From the NCBI GenBank assembly GCA_943788645.1, contig CALSRC010000002.1:62001-126000 (forward strand): DNA of 64,000 bases, written 5' to 3'. Shown piece after piece: positions 8,010 to 17,654 of the stretch. How positions within the stretch are numbered: position 1 is the stretch's first letter; each line of letters begins with the position of its first letter. The position numbers and the translations under genes are program-made. This DNA comes from UA16 sp002292325 (lineage in GTDB: Bacteria; Bacteroidota; Bacteroidia; Flavobacteriales_D; Sanyastnellaceae). The notes under the pieces were generated by a model. The model ran no database searches and was not told the origin of the DNA. It was given only the letters and a program-made list of their open reading frames with translations.

Positions 8010-9977
8010 ATGAAGATGTTCACGAAACTCCAAAGAATTGCACTCCTCACGACCGCCATAACAGGGGGGACATTCCTGACTGCAAACGCGCAAATTGACG
8101 TGCCTGCTGAGCGGGAGTTGGATTTGATGATGGTTCCCATGGGCACCTCGAACGAGCGAATATCCCAAACCAATGGTCGCATTCCTTCGAATACTCGAGG
8201 AGGAGCAATCTCACTGCCATTCTTCGACGATTTTTCGACGCCGTCTATGCCAGGACCTGGTTTCGCAGGGTTTGAACTTTACCAGCGGTGGGAGGCTGGC
8301 TCAGCACGCATTACACAGACGTATGCATTGAATGCTCCTACCATAGGCACAGCTACGTTGGAAGGGTTAGATCGCTTCGGCTATCCCTATAATTTTTCGG
8401 AAGTGAATACGCCTGGCTGGGCGGATACACTGACTTCGTTGCCCATTGCCTTGAATGGATACTTCCCGGATTCTGATGTGCATCTGATGTTCTATGTGCA
8501 AGGTGGGGGTCGCGGAAATGCGCCAGAAGCAGAGACGGATCAGCTGGTCTTGGAGTTTAAGTCCACTGACGATGTTTCGGGGGAGGTGTTTTGGACAGAA
8601 GTCTGGACCTCGGACACCATCTATGTCGATGAATTTGAACGGGTATTTGTCCCCGTGAATGAGGCGCAATGGCTGGATAACGGTTTTCAATTTCGTTTTC
8701 GCAATTGGGGAGCTTTAGGAGGTAACGTGGACCTCTGGCATTTGGACTACATCTTATTGGACGATCAAATAAATCCAGCGACATTCGAAGTGTTCAGTGA
8801 GGTTGCCATCGTCGAACCGGTCACTACATTTTTGCGCGAGTATACCCGGATGCCATGGAATCATTTTATCCCAAATCCTGGACTTTACATGCGGGATAGT
8901 GTAATCATCAAGCAACGCAATTTAAGTGCGACGCAGTCGGACAATGTTGAAGCTGGATTTTCGGTGGATTACATTGATTCTGTGGACGTTGTTCCAAACT
9001 CTTTTCAAACCACCCAAGTGCTGCCGCAATCCATCTTTTCGACTCAGCTTTATTTAGGTTCTGATCAAGATGGAGATGAAACTTATGTCTACAACGTATC
9101 AGCGGACGATAGCTGCGCAATTTGGGATATCAGTGTTTGGCAGAGTTCCATTGGTTTGTTGCACACAGAAAAGGTCGGAGTGCCCGATAATGATAGCATC
9201 ATCTTTCAACAAGTGTTCCTCAATGATTTTGCCTACGACGATGGTTCCGCGGAGAAAGCTTACGCCTTGACGGCGGCCGGTGCCAGTTTGGCGGTTGACT
9301 TTTCTCTCGAAGTTCCAGACACCTTACTGGGTCTTGCTATTCACTTCACACCGTATTACACCAACTCCGATGATGAGGTGTTCCTGCTCCGAGCATGGCA
9401 GGATAGCGCGGGTGTCCCCGGAATGGAATTAGTCGATAGCCAGCAGTTTCAATCATTTCAAACACCTCAGTACTTTAATGACGGGTTTGATCTGTTTGCA
9501 TTCTATCCTTACGACGAACCGATTCCTGTCAGCGGTACCATTCATGTGGGAATTGTCCAATCGGGCGATGCAGAGTTGAATTTTGGACTGGATAAAAACA
9601 CGAATGCCAATGCCGGACATCTTCACTATCAATTGGGTCTGAACGGAGCTTGGACGAATTCAGATATTGAAGGATCGGTTATGATTCGCCCTGTGTTGCG
9701 AGCAAATAAGCAGGAGACTTGGACGGACATTGCTTGGTCGGAGAATTCACTTGCACCGCAGTTGCATGCATATCCAAACCCTATTTCGAATGGGATGGTC
9801 CAAGTGGAGGTGCCTGCTGCCCAGGGTTGGACGCTTTACAATGCCTCGGGTCAAGTTCTTCAATCCGGCTATTGGTCTTCACCCGGCACATACCGACTCA
9901 ACCTGCAGAGGCTTTCCACGGGTATGTATGTGCTGCGCACGGATTCGGGTCAATATGCTCGTCTTCTTCTCGAGTAA
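8010..9977 (+). CDS. Secreted protein with type IX secretion C-terminal sorting domain
   Basis: About 655 residues. It starts with a signal peptide (MKMFTKLQRIALLTTAITG followed by GTFLTANAQ) and ends with a type IX secretion sorting domain of about 75 residues: the YPNP motif in LHAYPNPISNG, a central LYNASGQVL and the closing LSTGMYVLRTDSGQYARLLL. Such domains direct export through the PorKLMN/Sov machinery and attachment to the cell surface, and the genes for that machinery are in this window at 14.2-20.1 kb. The body is beta-rich with no recognised catalytic domain, so the function is unknown. ATG codons at 7992, 8010 and 8016 are all possible; 8010 lies just after the PASTA stop at 8005. 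Confidence 0.85.
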   Translation: MKMFTKLQRIALLTTAITGGTFLTANAQIDVPAERELDLMMVPMGTSNERISQTNGRIPSNTRGGAISLPFFDDFSTPSMPGPGFAGFELYQRWEAGSARITQTYALNAPTIGTATLEGLDRFGYPYNFSEVNTPGWADTLTSLPIALNGYFPDSDVHLMFYVQGGGRGNAPEAETDQLVLEFKSTDDVSGEVFWTEVWTSDTIYVDEFERVFVPVNEAQWLDNGFQFRFRNWGALGGNVDLWHLDYILLDDQINPATFEVFSEVAIVEPVTTFLREYTRMPWNHFIPNPGLYMRDSVIIKQRNLSATQSDNVEAGFSVDYIDSVDVVPNSFQTTQVLPQSIFSTQLYLGSDQDGDETYVYNVSADDSCAIWDISVWQSSIGLLHTEKVGVPDNDSIIFQQVFLNDFAYDDGSAEKAYALTAAGASLAVDFSLEVPDTLLGLAIHFTPYYTNSDDEVFLLRAWQDSAGVPGMELVDSQQFQSFQTPQYFNDGFDLFAFYPYDEPIPVSGTIHVGIVQSGDAELNFGLDKNTNANAGHLHYQLGLNGAWTNSDIEGSVMIRPVLRANKQETWTDIAWSENSLAPQLHAYPNPISNGMVQVEVPAAQGWTLYNASGQVLQSGYWSSPGTYRLNLQRLSTGMYVLRTDSGQYARLLLE

Positions 9978-10042
9978 CGTGAGCGATTAAGGCAGAACAC
10001 AATGGTGCAACGCGTTTTTTTTGAATCCGAATATTGAATGCT

Positions 10043-11134
10043 ATGGCTGATCAAACCGATGATGTAAATGAAGCAGGAGACGATTCAGAGGAGCTTTTTG
10101 AGCACCATCGTTTAGTCGCTGATATCGGTCAACAGCCTCTTCGCGTGGATAAATTCGTCATGAACCTCGTGGCCAATATGTCACGTTCTCGATTGCAGGC
10201 ATCCGCTAGGGCAGGGTATGTGAGGGTCAACGGCATAGCGGTAAAATCAAATCACAAAGTCAAGGCGTTGGACGTTGTGACCATCGAGTACTCGAAGCCA
10301 ATTCGAACGTTTGAATTGGTTCCGGAACCGATGGACTTGGATGTTTTGTTCGAGGACGACCATGTTCTTGTCATCAATAAGCCCGCGGGTCTCGTTGTCC
10401 ATCCAGGCAATGGTAATTACACAGGTACGCTCGTTCACGGTGTTGCGCACCATCTCTTGCAACAGCAATTGAAACTCCCGCCGGATACGTCATCCCCGGA
10501 TTATGGGGACGATCTCAGTACCGATGTGATTCCCCGACCAGGGTTGGTTCATCGACTGGATAAGGATACAACAGGGGTCATGGTACTGGGGAAAACGGAG
10601 GAAGCGATGGCCTCTTTGAGCCTTCAATTTTTTGAGCGGACGGTGGAAAGGCGGTATGTGGCACTCGCATGGGGGGACTTGGAATTGGATGGCACCATCG
10701 CGGGACACATCGGTCGAGATCGGCGAAACAGGACAGTGCAGGCGGTTTATCCCGATGGTGATGAAGGAAAACATGCCGTCACCCATTACCATGTATTGGA
10801 GCGGTTGGGGCCGGTAACGTTATTGGAATGCAAGCTTGAAACGGGCAGAACGCATCAAATCCGGGTTCATCTAGAGCACGAGGGGCATCCGTTGTTTGGC
10901 GATGCCGCATATGGTGGGAATCGTCCTGTGAAGGGAGTCCGTGGGGGCAAGTATCAGGCGTTTTTGCACAATTGTTTCGTGCGTTTGCCGAGGCAAGCAT
11001 TGCATGCGAAATCTCTGGGATTTCAGCATCCCGTCACCGAAGAGTGGATGGCGTTCGAAACTCCTTTGCCCGATGACATGAAGGATATCATGGACAAGTG
11101 GCGAGCTTTCTTGTCTGGTATGAGCCCGGGTTAG
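10043..11134 (+). CDS. rluD: RluA-family 23S rRNA pseudouridine synthase (RluD-like)
   Basis: This 363-residue enzyme isomerises uridine to pseudouridine in large-subunit rRNA. It has an N-terminal S4 RNA-binding domain (about residues 30-95, including RVDKFVMNLVANMSRSRLQA) followed by the catalytic domain. The active-site motif HRLDKDTTGVMVLGKT carries the catalytic Asp, and GRTHQIRVHLEHEGHPLFGD is the conserved second motif. RluD-type specificity (helix 69) is the default inference for an S4-containing member but is not proved. ATG at 10043 is used; a TTG lies 9 bases upstream. Its stop TAG overlaps the convergent stop of the DUF6089 gene by 4 bases. Confidence 0.92.
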   Translation: MADQTDDVNEAGDDSEELFEHHRLVADIGQQPLRVDKFVMNLVANMSRSRLQASARAGYVRVNGIAVKSNHKVKALDVVTIEYSKPIRTFELVPEPMDLDVLFEDDHVLVINKPAGLVVHPGNGNYTGTLVHGVAHHLLQQQLKLPPDTSSPDYGDDLSTDVIPRPGLVHRLDKDTTGVMVLGKTEEAMASLSLQFFERTVERRYVALAWGDLELDGTIAGHIGRDRRNRTVQAVYPDGDEGKHAVTHYHVLERLGPVTLLECKLETGRTHQIRVHLEHEGHPLFGDAAYGGNRPVKGVRGGKYQAFLHNCFVRLPRQALHAKSLGFQHPVTEEWMAFETPLPDDMKDIMDKWRAFLSGMSPG

Positions 11135-12072
11135 CGACGCCGTGAAATGTGATCCAAGGCACGCTCGAATGTCGTCCGCGTGTCAATGATGCGAGCGAAT
11201 GTCACCTGGATGGTGCCGTAGCTGTCATTGGTTTGGGGATTTCCCCGGTAGGTGCCACCTTCGCTAAATTGGTGATTCCCCACATTGCCTGAACTCGGAT
11301 CTCCGATGGCAGCAATCACCGCCTCGTTCGATTGAGAACTGATGGCCTCTCCGAGGGGAGTAAGTACATCGGGGCTGGCGTACATGCCTGAAATATCATC
11401 GAGGTAGTCGGTGAACGTAGATCTCCAAGACCCCTCTATTCCCATGACCCATCCATAGCCTAGGCCAAATTCAATTCCAAGTCCTACGGGTATAGCTGCA
11501 ATCAAAGAGGCATATTCTTCCACTTGTCCCTCTGTCCGCAACGCGCGCAAATCGTACCATCGATCTTCCCACTCGTTGTTGGGATCATGTGTGATTTGAG
11601 CTTGTGGGTTGTGCAGAACTCCGTAAGCACCTGTGAAGACATAGCCCTTGACGAAAAGCTTGCCAGGTTTTGTGAAATTTCGGTTGGTGCTGCGGTCTGC
11701 TATATTGAAAACGGTTAGGTCCACTCGGAAACCGAATTCGACCATGCGGTTTCTGAAATTGAGGTTGCGTGCTCGCCGCGCAGGGTCTTCCGCATTGGAG
11801 TCAGACTGTTTGATTTTCAAATAATTCACTTCCCCTGAGAGGCGCACGCGCTCATTCGCAGCGTACCTCAAAAATCCTCCGATGACCGGGGATGTTGAAA
11901 TAACATCGGCGTCCAATACCGAAGCACGGGGTTCGTATTTGCCTCCGATTTCACCAAGGTAATTGGCTCCGCCAAAATTGAATCCGGCGGATAACGGTGT
12001 TTGTTGCGCAGTGCACTGCAGTGCTGCAAACATCACCAAAATGACGAGTAGAGAATTCTTCACGATCTGCAT
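11131..12072 (-). CDS. DUF6089 family outer-membrane barrel protein
   Basis: A 313-residue protein with a signal peptide (MQIVKNSLLVILVMFAALQC ending TAQQ) and the family N-terminus TPLSAGFNFGGANYLGEIGG. The body alternates in the manner of a small outer-membrane barrel, with FLRYAANERVRLSGEVNYLKI and FGFRVDLTVFNI strands. DUF6089 proteins are widespread in Bacteroidota with no established role; they look like PorT/OmpW-like barrels. It converges on the rluD-like gene with overlapping stops. The ABC-F gene lies upstream on the same strand with about 105 bases between, so it may have its own promoter. Confidence 0.8.
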   Translation of the reverse strand: MQIVKNSLLVILVMFAALQCTAQQTPLSAGFNFGGANYLGEIGGKYEPRASVLDADVISTSPVIGGFLRYAANERVRLSGEVNYLKIKQSDSNAEDPARRARNLNFRNRMVEFGFRVDLTVFNIADRSTNRNFTKPGKLFVKGYVFTGAYGVLHNPQAQITHDPNNEWEDRWYDLRALRTEGQVEEYASLIAAIPVGLGIEFGLGYGWVMGIEGSWRSTFTDYLDDISGMYASPDVLTPLGEAISSQSNEAVIAAIGDPSSGNVGNHQFSEGGTYRGNPQTNDSYGTIQVTFARIIDTRTTFERALDHISRRR

Positions 12073-12177
12073 ACGACGAAAATCGGCAATGAGTTTCAGA
12101 TCGCATCAAAGAAAATCCCTCGATTTCGGGCAGTTTTAAACAGGGGTTTTCAACAATATGGCCAGAATTTCACACAA

Positions 12178-14133
12178 TCACGGCAGGGATTCATACTGCT
12201 CGGTGGCCTGAGTCCACTTTTCTATGGCGTCATTGAGCGTCAGTTGAACGGCCTCGTATTGATACGCAAGTTCCGTTAACTTTTGACGGTTTTCAGGATC
12301 AGTGGCAGCCATAATTTCATCCAGTTGTTTGGTCTCTGTCTCTTTTTCTTGGACGAGACTTTCATATTTCTTGATCTGATTCTTCAATTTGCGCTCCGTG
12401 CGTTCGCGTTCCTTTCGGGCGGAATAGGATTCTTTGTTCGACGTTGTTTCGGGCTTTTTGTTGGAAGTAGCCGCGTCTGTTTTGGTCATGGTTTCCCCCT
12501 TTTTGGATTCGTATGCCCGGATGCTTGTTGCGTGCTTTTCGTGGAGGAATTGTTTGATGTCACCGATGTATTGTTTCAGACCATTGGGGGTGACTTCATA
12601 GACCATTTCAGTGAGTTCAGACAAAAAATCACGGTCGTGGGAAACAACAATGAGTGTGCCATCATACGCTTTTAAGGCGCCTTTGAGCACTTCTTTTGCG
12701 CGGATGTCTAAGTGATTGGTGGGCTCGTCGAGAATGAGCAGATTGTAAGGGTGCAACAATAACTTGCAAAGTGCTAGCCTTGCCTTTTCTCCTCCTGAGA
12801 GGACCCGTACTTTTTTATCTGCGTCTTCACCTGAAAACAAAAATGATCCCAGGATGGAACGCAATCGTTTTCGAATCTCTCCTACGGCGACTTCATCGAG
12901 TGTTTCAAAGACGGTGAGGTCTCCGTCAAGTTCCTCTGCCTGGTTTTGTGCGTAGTATCCGATATCTACATTGTGACCGATCGTTAAGCTTCCCTTTGCG
13001 GCTTCCATTTCCATGAAGATCCGAGTGAGTGTGGTCTTTCCGGCTCCATTTTTACCAACCAAAGCCACTTTTTGCTGTCTCGGAAGGATGAAATCAACGT
13101 TCTTAAACACTTCGAGATCTCCGAATGATTTACTGAGCTGTTTTGCTTCGATGCTCACTTTTCCAGATCGCGGTGCTGCTGGGAATCTAAAACGGATGTC
13201 GGCCTTGTCCGATGCGTCGACTTCAATGCGTTCGAGTTTGTCTAGCTTTTTAATCAAAGACTGGGCGAAGGCTGCTTTGTTCTTTTTCGCTCGAAATTTA
13301 TTGATCAAAACTTCGGTGTCTTCAATGTATTTCTGTTGATTTTTGAATGCCTGTTCTTGCCTAGACCGCTCGTCTTCTCTCCAGACCTGGTATTTGGTGT
13401 AGCTTGATTTGTGATCAAAGAGTTTAATCGGCGTAATCTCGATGGTGCGGGTGGTCAGGTTATCTAGAAAAGCCCGATCGTGCGATATCAATAGAATGGA
13501 GCTGCCACTTTGTTGAAGAAACGACTCCAGCCATTGTATGCTTTCGAGGTCGAGGTGGTTCGTTGGCTCATCCAATAGGAGCAATTCAGGGCTTCGTAAG
13601 AGGAGTTTTGCAAGTTCAACGCGCATTTTCCATCCGCCTGAAAATTCGCTCATCGTGCGGGACATGTCACTAGCCATAAACCCTAGACCCTGCAGTATCC
13701 TTTGAACTTGCTCTTCTTGTGATGCACCACCCAACAGGTCGATGCGTTCGTTGGCAGAGGTCAAGTCCTCAATAAGGCGGGTATATTCAAGGCTTTCGTA
13801 ATCTGTCCGTTCTGACAGTTCCTTGGTCAAGGCCTCTACACGTTCCTCAAGTCGTGCGGTCTCTTCAAACGCAGCCATCGCCTCTTCCAGGATGGTAGCG
13901 TTTTCATTGTGTTGCATTTCTTGCGGTAGATAGCCGATTTGGGCATCCTTGGGCATGCTCACATTTCCTTGGCTCGGAGATTGCAGACCGGAGATGATCT
14001 TGAGCAATGTGGATTTACCTGCACCGTTTCGTCCGACCAATCCTACGCGTTCCCGTTGCCCGATGAATAAGTCGATGTTTTCGAAAAGGGTCCGTTGTCC
14101 AAAGTGGACCGATATATTGGAAATGCTTAACAT
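12178..14133 (-). CDS. ABC-F family ATPase (ribosome-associated, EttA/Uup-like)
   Basis: A 651-residue protein with two ABC ATPase domains and no transmembrane segment, the hallmark of ABC-F translation factors. Domain 1 (about 1-250) has Walker A GRNGAGKST, the signature EFSGGWKMRVELA and Walker B LLLLDEPTNHLD. Domain 2 (about 320-520) has GKNGAGKTT, LSGGEKARLALCKLLL and LLILDEPTNHLD. Between them lies the basic P-site interaction linker, and the C-terminus (about 540-640) is a Lys/Glu-rich coiled coil (SARKERERTERKLKNQIKK), as in Uup-type members. ATG 14133 (MLSISNIS) is preferred over an upstream TTG at 14142. ABC-F proteins act on the ribosome in translation regulation or antibiotic protection; which applies here is unknown. 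Confidence 0.9.
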   Translation of the reverse strand: MLSISNISVHFGQRTLFENIDLFIGQRERVGLVGRNGAGKSTLLKIISGLQSPSQGNVSMPKDAQIGYLPQEMQHNENATILEEAMAAFEETARLEERVEALTKELSERTDYESLEYTRLIEDLTSANERIDLLGGASQEEQVQRILQGLGFMASDMSRTMSEFSGGWKMRVELAKLLLRSPELLLLDEPTNHLDLESIQWLESFLQQSGSSILLISHDRAFLDNLTTRTIEITPIKLFDHKSSYTKYQVWREDERSRQEQAFKNQQKYIEDTEVLINKFRAKKNKAAFAQSLIKKLDKLERIEVDASDKADIRFRFPAAPRSGKVSIEAKQLSKSFGDLEVFKNVDFILPRQQKVALVGKNGAGKTTLTRIFMEMEAAKGSLTIGHNVDIGYYAQNQAEELDGDLTVFETLDEVAVGEIRKRLRSILGSFLFSGEDADKKVRVLSGGEKARLALCKLLLHPYNLLILDEPTNHLDIRAKEVLKGALKAYDGTLIVVSHDRDFLSELTEMVYEVTPNGLKQYIGDIKQFLHEKHATSIRAYESKKGETMTKTDAATSNKKPETTSNKESYSARKERERTERKLKNQIKKYESLVQEKETETKQLDEIMAATDPENRQKLTELAYQYEAVQLTLNDAIEKWTQATEQYESLP

Positions 14134-14162
14134 GGGCGGCAAAGGTCGCTCAGGAGTGAACC

Positions 14163-14197
14163 AAAAAAAAGCCGGATCCTAAGAGCCGGCTTTTTTG
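14163..14197 (-). terminator. Rho-independent terminator after gldN
   Basis: A hairpin with arms GCCGG (14171-14175) and CCGGC (14186-14190), a 10-base loop with an inner TC/GA pair, flanked by eight A on the left and six T on the right. It can act in both directions. It lies 15 bases beyond the gldN stop on the minus strand, so its clear role is to end the gldKLMN transcript; it also insulates the ABC-F gene start at 14133. Confidence 0.85.
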
Positions 14198-14211
14198 AGT
14201 AGATGCGTGTG

Positions 14212-15072
14212 TCAATAATGCCACAAATCATGCTCCAGTAAGAACAATTCATTCTTAATTCGTTCGGATTCAGCCAACGCGTCCAAGTTCTTTGCGTAGG
14301 CAGAAATTGGACGGTCATAAACATTTGATTCCTTGATTACAAAGCTGTTGAAGAATCTTTTTTGAAAGAGATCCTCGTAAGTCCTTCTTTGAGCATCGTT
14401 CATGGGATTAAACGCATCTGCATTCGCTAGAACGTAGCGGCATTCAGGATAGTAGAGCCAAAACAAAGTTTTAAAGCCTTTGGAAACTCCGTCTTGGTCG
14501 ACTTCTTCAATTCGTGGGGCAATGCCAATAATGCGGGCGTATCGCTCTCCACGTTGGCGATCCCAGATCCAATCTTCTTTAATCAAATACCGTGTGATGG
14601 CTCTCGATTCGATAGCAACGGTACCGATGCTATCTGGAAGACGTTCATTGGTGGTGAGGTCATACTTTTCAAATCTCACCGTCGGGTTGAGCATGGAGTC
14701 GACTTGATTGGGAGACAGTGGGTATCTAAATTCGTCGTCATCTCCAGCAGGGCCAGTTCCATAAGCCACGAGTGAGCCTTCCACAAGCAACGCAGTCCGA
14801 AGCACGTCAAAAAGATTTTTCCGATCGGCTATGGGTTGCACAGGATAGTAGTACGGGTGATTAATTTTTTCCCGCAAGTCCATTTCTTGCCAGATACGTT
14901 GCGTGTACATGACATCGGCCTCACGCAAGTGCGGATAGGGGATGACTCGCTTCGTTATGTTGGATTCTTTGACGTATGCTCCATCCAATACATTGGATAC
15001 TTGTGCATCAGCAGAAGAAAGAAAGGCCCAACTGAATAGGCAAAGGACCAGGGGTGATGTGAACTTACTCAT
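14212..15072 (-). CDS. gldN: Gliding motility / type IX secretion protein GldN
   Basis: GldN (PorN) is a periplasmic protein that joins the outer-membrane lipoprotein GldK in the ring complex of the type IX secretion system. The 286-residue sequence has a signal peptide (SPLVLCLFSWAFLSSADAQ) and the family core: ITKRVIPYPHLREADVMYT, RIWQEMDLREKINHPYYYP and YGTGPAGDDDEFRYPLS. The YPECR motif in LFWLYYPECRYVLAN is typical of family members. It is the last gene of the gldK-gldL-gldM-gldN run, 14 bases after gldM, and is followed directly by a terminator. Confidence 0.95.
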   Translation of the reverse strand: MSKFTSPLVLCLFSWAFLSSADAQVSNVLDGAYVKESNITKRVIPYPHLREADVMYTQRIWQEMDLREKINHPYYYPVQPIADRKNLFDVLRTALLVEGSLVAYGTGPAGDDDEFRYPLSPNQVDSMLNPTVRFEKYDLTTNERLPDSIGTVAIESRAITRYLIKEDWIWDRQRGERYARIIGIAPRIEEVDQDGVSKGFKTLFWLYYPECRYVLANADAFNPMNDAQRRTYEDLFQKRFFNSFVIKESNVYDRPISAYAKNLDALAESERIKNELFLLEHDLWHY

Positions 15073-15086
15073 GGGGGCTGAGATTG

Positions 15087-16802
15087 TTAATTGACTTTGA
15101 GCTTCATCGCTGCAACCTGTCGCTCGGTTCCATCGGGCATCCCGACAATGATATCTTCGAAATACACTACGTTACCTCGGGATACCCGGTTGAACAGTTG
15201 CTTCATTTCTGCGGTGAGTCGGTTGCTGTTCGAGTTTTTTTCGACCAGGGTACCATCGCGACTGACAGATACACTAAAACTTTTCACTACTACGCGCACG
15301 TCGAAGTCGAAGTTGACCATTTGCGCGCCCAATCCATCGGCTCCGACAAGAGCTTGTTTGCTTATGGATCGATCTGAGGAAGTCTTTCCAACAAAGAAGG
15401 GCGCAGGGTCAGGAATACGCTTGACTCTGAATTCTTTGGCGGGCAGAGACTTTTTGGATCCATCGGGCAATTCTGCTGAGACTGTGATGTTGGCTTTAGC
15501 ATCTCTGCCTGGGGTGATCGTAAAGGTTCCGTCCGATTCTTTTTTAATCTTGTGATTGCCCGAAATTCGGACATCGATTTTATCCGCGGGTACGCCAGGC
15601 ACTGAGACCTCTACTGGGTTGGGAAGACCACGATAAAAGACATTCATTTTCGTGGGAGACACAACCAATGCAGGCTCGGCCACTGTGAAACTAGGGGTGT
15701 AGTATGGAAAGTCTTGGATGTTGCCGTCCGGCCCTTGAAAGCGAATCAAACCTTTGTAATTCGCATCACCAAGCGACATTCCGCGTGTCGCTATGCGCAA
15801 TTTTCCCAATCCATCTGAACCGATCGGGAGGGCGTCCGTTCCCTCAAACTCTAGTTTGGCGGAGTCGCGGCCGTTCCATTTGGTGTTATCTACGTAGATA
15901 TCAGGAGGGTTGGTTCCATCAAACGCAGCAAGTAAAACGTCAGCGCGGAACGAATCACCGCGAAGGATGTAATTGCTTTCAGGAACGACCAAAGGCATGA
16001 GGTTGGTGAACTTGTAAGACTTCGCGTCCACAGATCCCAAGAGCCATGAAAGAATGTCTTCCTGAATATCCTGGATGTCCAAGGTCATCTTCGTCATCAA
16101 TGGCATGACAGCGGCCAAAGGCACGTGATAAAAGTTAGCGTGTTCCCAGCTCACTTCCTTTCCTTCTTGGATTTCACCTGAAAAGGCGAATGTCTCATCC
16201 AATTGTAGTTTCAAGTAGTCCGGGAGTTCTCTCCTTACACCTTGGTTGTCCGTCACGCTGATGGTTTTCAGTTGATCTCGGAAGGACTCCATCTTCGTTT
16301 TCAATTGCAGGGCAGTCCAATCACCGTCAAGCGGTTCGAAAGGTTCCGCCATCCCAACAAAAGTCGTCACATTTTGGTATTCATCTTTAATTGGAACCAT
16401 GCCTAGATTCAAAACGGTATCCATGCCGTTTTCATCCTTTCCAAGGAATCCTTCGATATTCAATGTGCCATCTTCCGTGTAAGAACCGGCTGAGGCAGCC
16501 ATAATGCGTGCCTTCATTTCAGTAATGTAGGCGACCAAATCGCTTGCATCACTGTTGATTTCCTGTCCTTTGTTGTAAAAGGGTTCTACCTTTTCTTGAT
16601 TTTGCAAGTATTTCGTTTCGAGTTCTGTGCTGGTCTCGTTGACTTTGGAGTTGAGTGTTCCTTGCGTTGTGCGCAAACTGTTCTCAACTTTTACGAAACC
16701 ATTCAGGACTTCTTTTGAAATATTTAAGGCAAGCAGAGCGGTGAGTACTAAGTACATCATACCGATCATTTTTTGCCTGGGTGTTTCTTTTCCTCCTGCC
16801 AT
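15087..16802 (-). CDS. gldM: Gliding motility / type IX secretion motor protein GldM
   Basis: GldM (PorM) forms, with GldL, the inner-membrane rotary motor that draws on the proton gradient to drive gliding and type IX secretion. The N-terminus MAGGKETPRQKMIGMMYLVL is characteristic, with one transmembrane helix at about residues 12-30 (MMYLVLTALLALNIS). The remaining ~540 residues form the periplasmic stalk of beta domains. The length of 571 is somewhat longer than the roughly 515 residues of well-studied members. Transcribed after gldL (34 bases between) and before gldN (14 bases between). Confidence 0.95.
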   Translation of the reverse strand: MAGGKETPRQKMIGMMYLVLTALLALNISKEVLNGFVKVENSLRTTQGTLNSKVNETSTELETKYLQNQEKVEPFYNKGQEINSDASDLVAYITEMKARIMAASAGSYTEDGTLNIEGFLGKDENGMDTVLNLGMVPIKDEYQNVTTFVGMAEPFEPLDGDWTALQLKTKMESFRDQLKTISVTDNQGVRRELPDYLKLQLDETFAFSGEIQEGKEVSWEHANFYHVPLAAVMPLMTKMTLDIQDIQEDILSWLLGSVDAKSYKFTNLMPLVVPESNYILRGDSFRADVLLAAFDGTNPPDIYVDNTKWNGRDSAKLEFEGTDALPIGSDGLGKLRIATRGMSLGDANYKGLIRFQGPDGNIQDFPYYTPSFTVAEPALVVSPTKMNVFYRGLPNPVEVSVPGVPADKIDVRISGNHKIKKESDGTFTITPGRDAKANITVSAELPDGSKKSLPAKEFRVKRIPDPAPFFVGKTSSDRSISKQALVGADGLGAQMVNFDFDVRVVVKSFSVSVSRDGTLVEKNSNSNRLTAEMKQLFNRVSRGNVVYFEDIIVGMPDGTERQVAAMKLKVN

Positions 16803-16836
16803 GATCTAATCTTTTACTGGATTGTCGATGGCTGGA

Positions 16837-17583
16837 TTATTTACCCATTGCATTTAGCATGTTCGCATACACCGTGTTCAGAGACGATAGGTTTGTGGCC
16901 AATTTCGCAATGTTTTCTTTGTACGCTTTCGTGTCTTCAACTGAATCGTTCAAGTTAGTGACGAGTTCACCCATGCCTTTGTACAATGCACTGTTCATCT
17001 CGAGTTGCTCGAGTTGCCCTGCATACATTTCATTGAGGGAGCTTAGATTTTCGGACATCGCTTTCATGGATGCTCCAACCGTTTCGCCCATTTCGCCAGC
17101 ATCTTTAAGGCCTGTCAATGATTCGCTCACCTGAGCATAGTTACCAGCGAGTGTTTTTACTTGTGTCGATGCCTCGGACAATGATTCTGAATAGTCTTGC
17201 GCAGCTGCGCCGACATCAGCCGCCTTGCCCATTTTGGAGGCTTGCTCTCCTAAGTGCCTCATGCCATCACCCAACCGACCTAGTAAGTCTTCGTCGATGT
17301 TGGCCTTTTCCAACATATCGTCCAATTGCTTCGTAGGTGGCTTTGGGCCATCACCAGGAACAGCGAGTTCAGGATAAACCAAGGACCAGTCTGGATCTTG
17401 TGGCAGCGGCTCAAAAGCGGAAAAGAAGAAGATAATCGCTTCCGTTCCTAAACCCACAATCAGCATCTCGGATGCAAAAGGGTAGTGATTAATTTTGAAC
17501 AATGCCCCGATGATTACGATGGATGCCCCGATTCCGTACATCTTGGACATCAAGTTTTTCCAGCCTTTGCTTCCTGGTTTCAT
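16837..17583 (-). CDS. gldL: Gliding motility / type IX secretion motor protein GldL
   Basis: GldL (PorL) is the inner-membrane partner of GldM in the type IX motor. The 248-residue protein starts SKGWKNLMSKMYGIGASIVI and has two transmembrane helices (about 15-33 and 41-58), with the intramembrane acidic residue expected for proton coupling visible in FASEMLIVGLGTEAIIFFFSA. The C-terminal two thirds are cytoplasmic and rich in Glu/Ser/Ala helices (SESLTGLKDAGEMGETVG), probably coiled coil. Located between gldK (71 bases upstream) and gldM. Confidence 0.95.
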   Translation of the reverse strand: MKPGSKGWKNLMSKMYGIGASIVIIGALFKINHYPFASEMLIVGLGTEAIIFFFSAFEPLPQDPDWSLVYPELAVPGDGPKPPTKQLDDMLEKANIDEDLLGRLGDGMRHLGEQASKMGKAADVGAAAQDYSESLSEASTQVKTLAGNYAQVSESLTGLKDAGEMGETVGASMKAMSENLSSLNEMYAGQLEQLEMNSALYKGMGELVTNLNDSVEDTKAYKENIAKLATNLSSLNTVYANMLNAMGK

Positions 17584-17654
17584 TTCTTTTTGCTTTAGGT
17601 TTCAATTAAAATTATCGCTCATTTTTTCATCGATGCTGAGTCATCGCTGAAAAC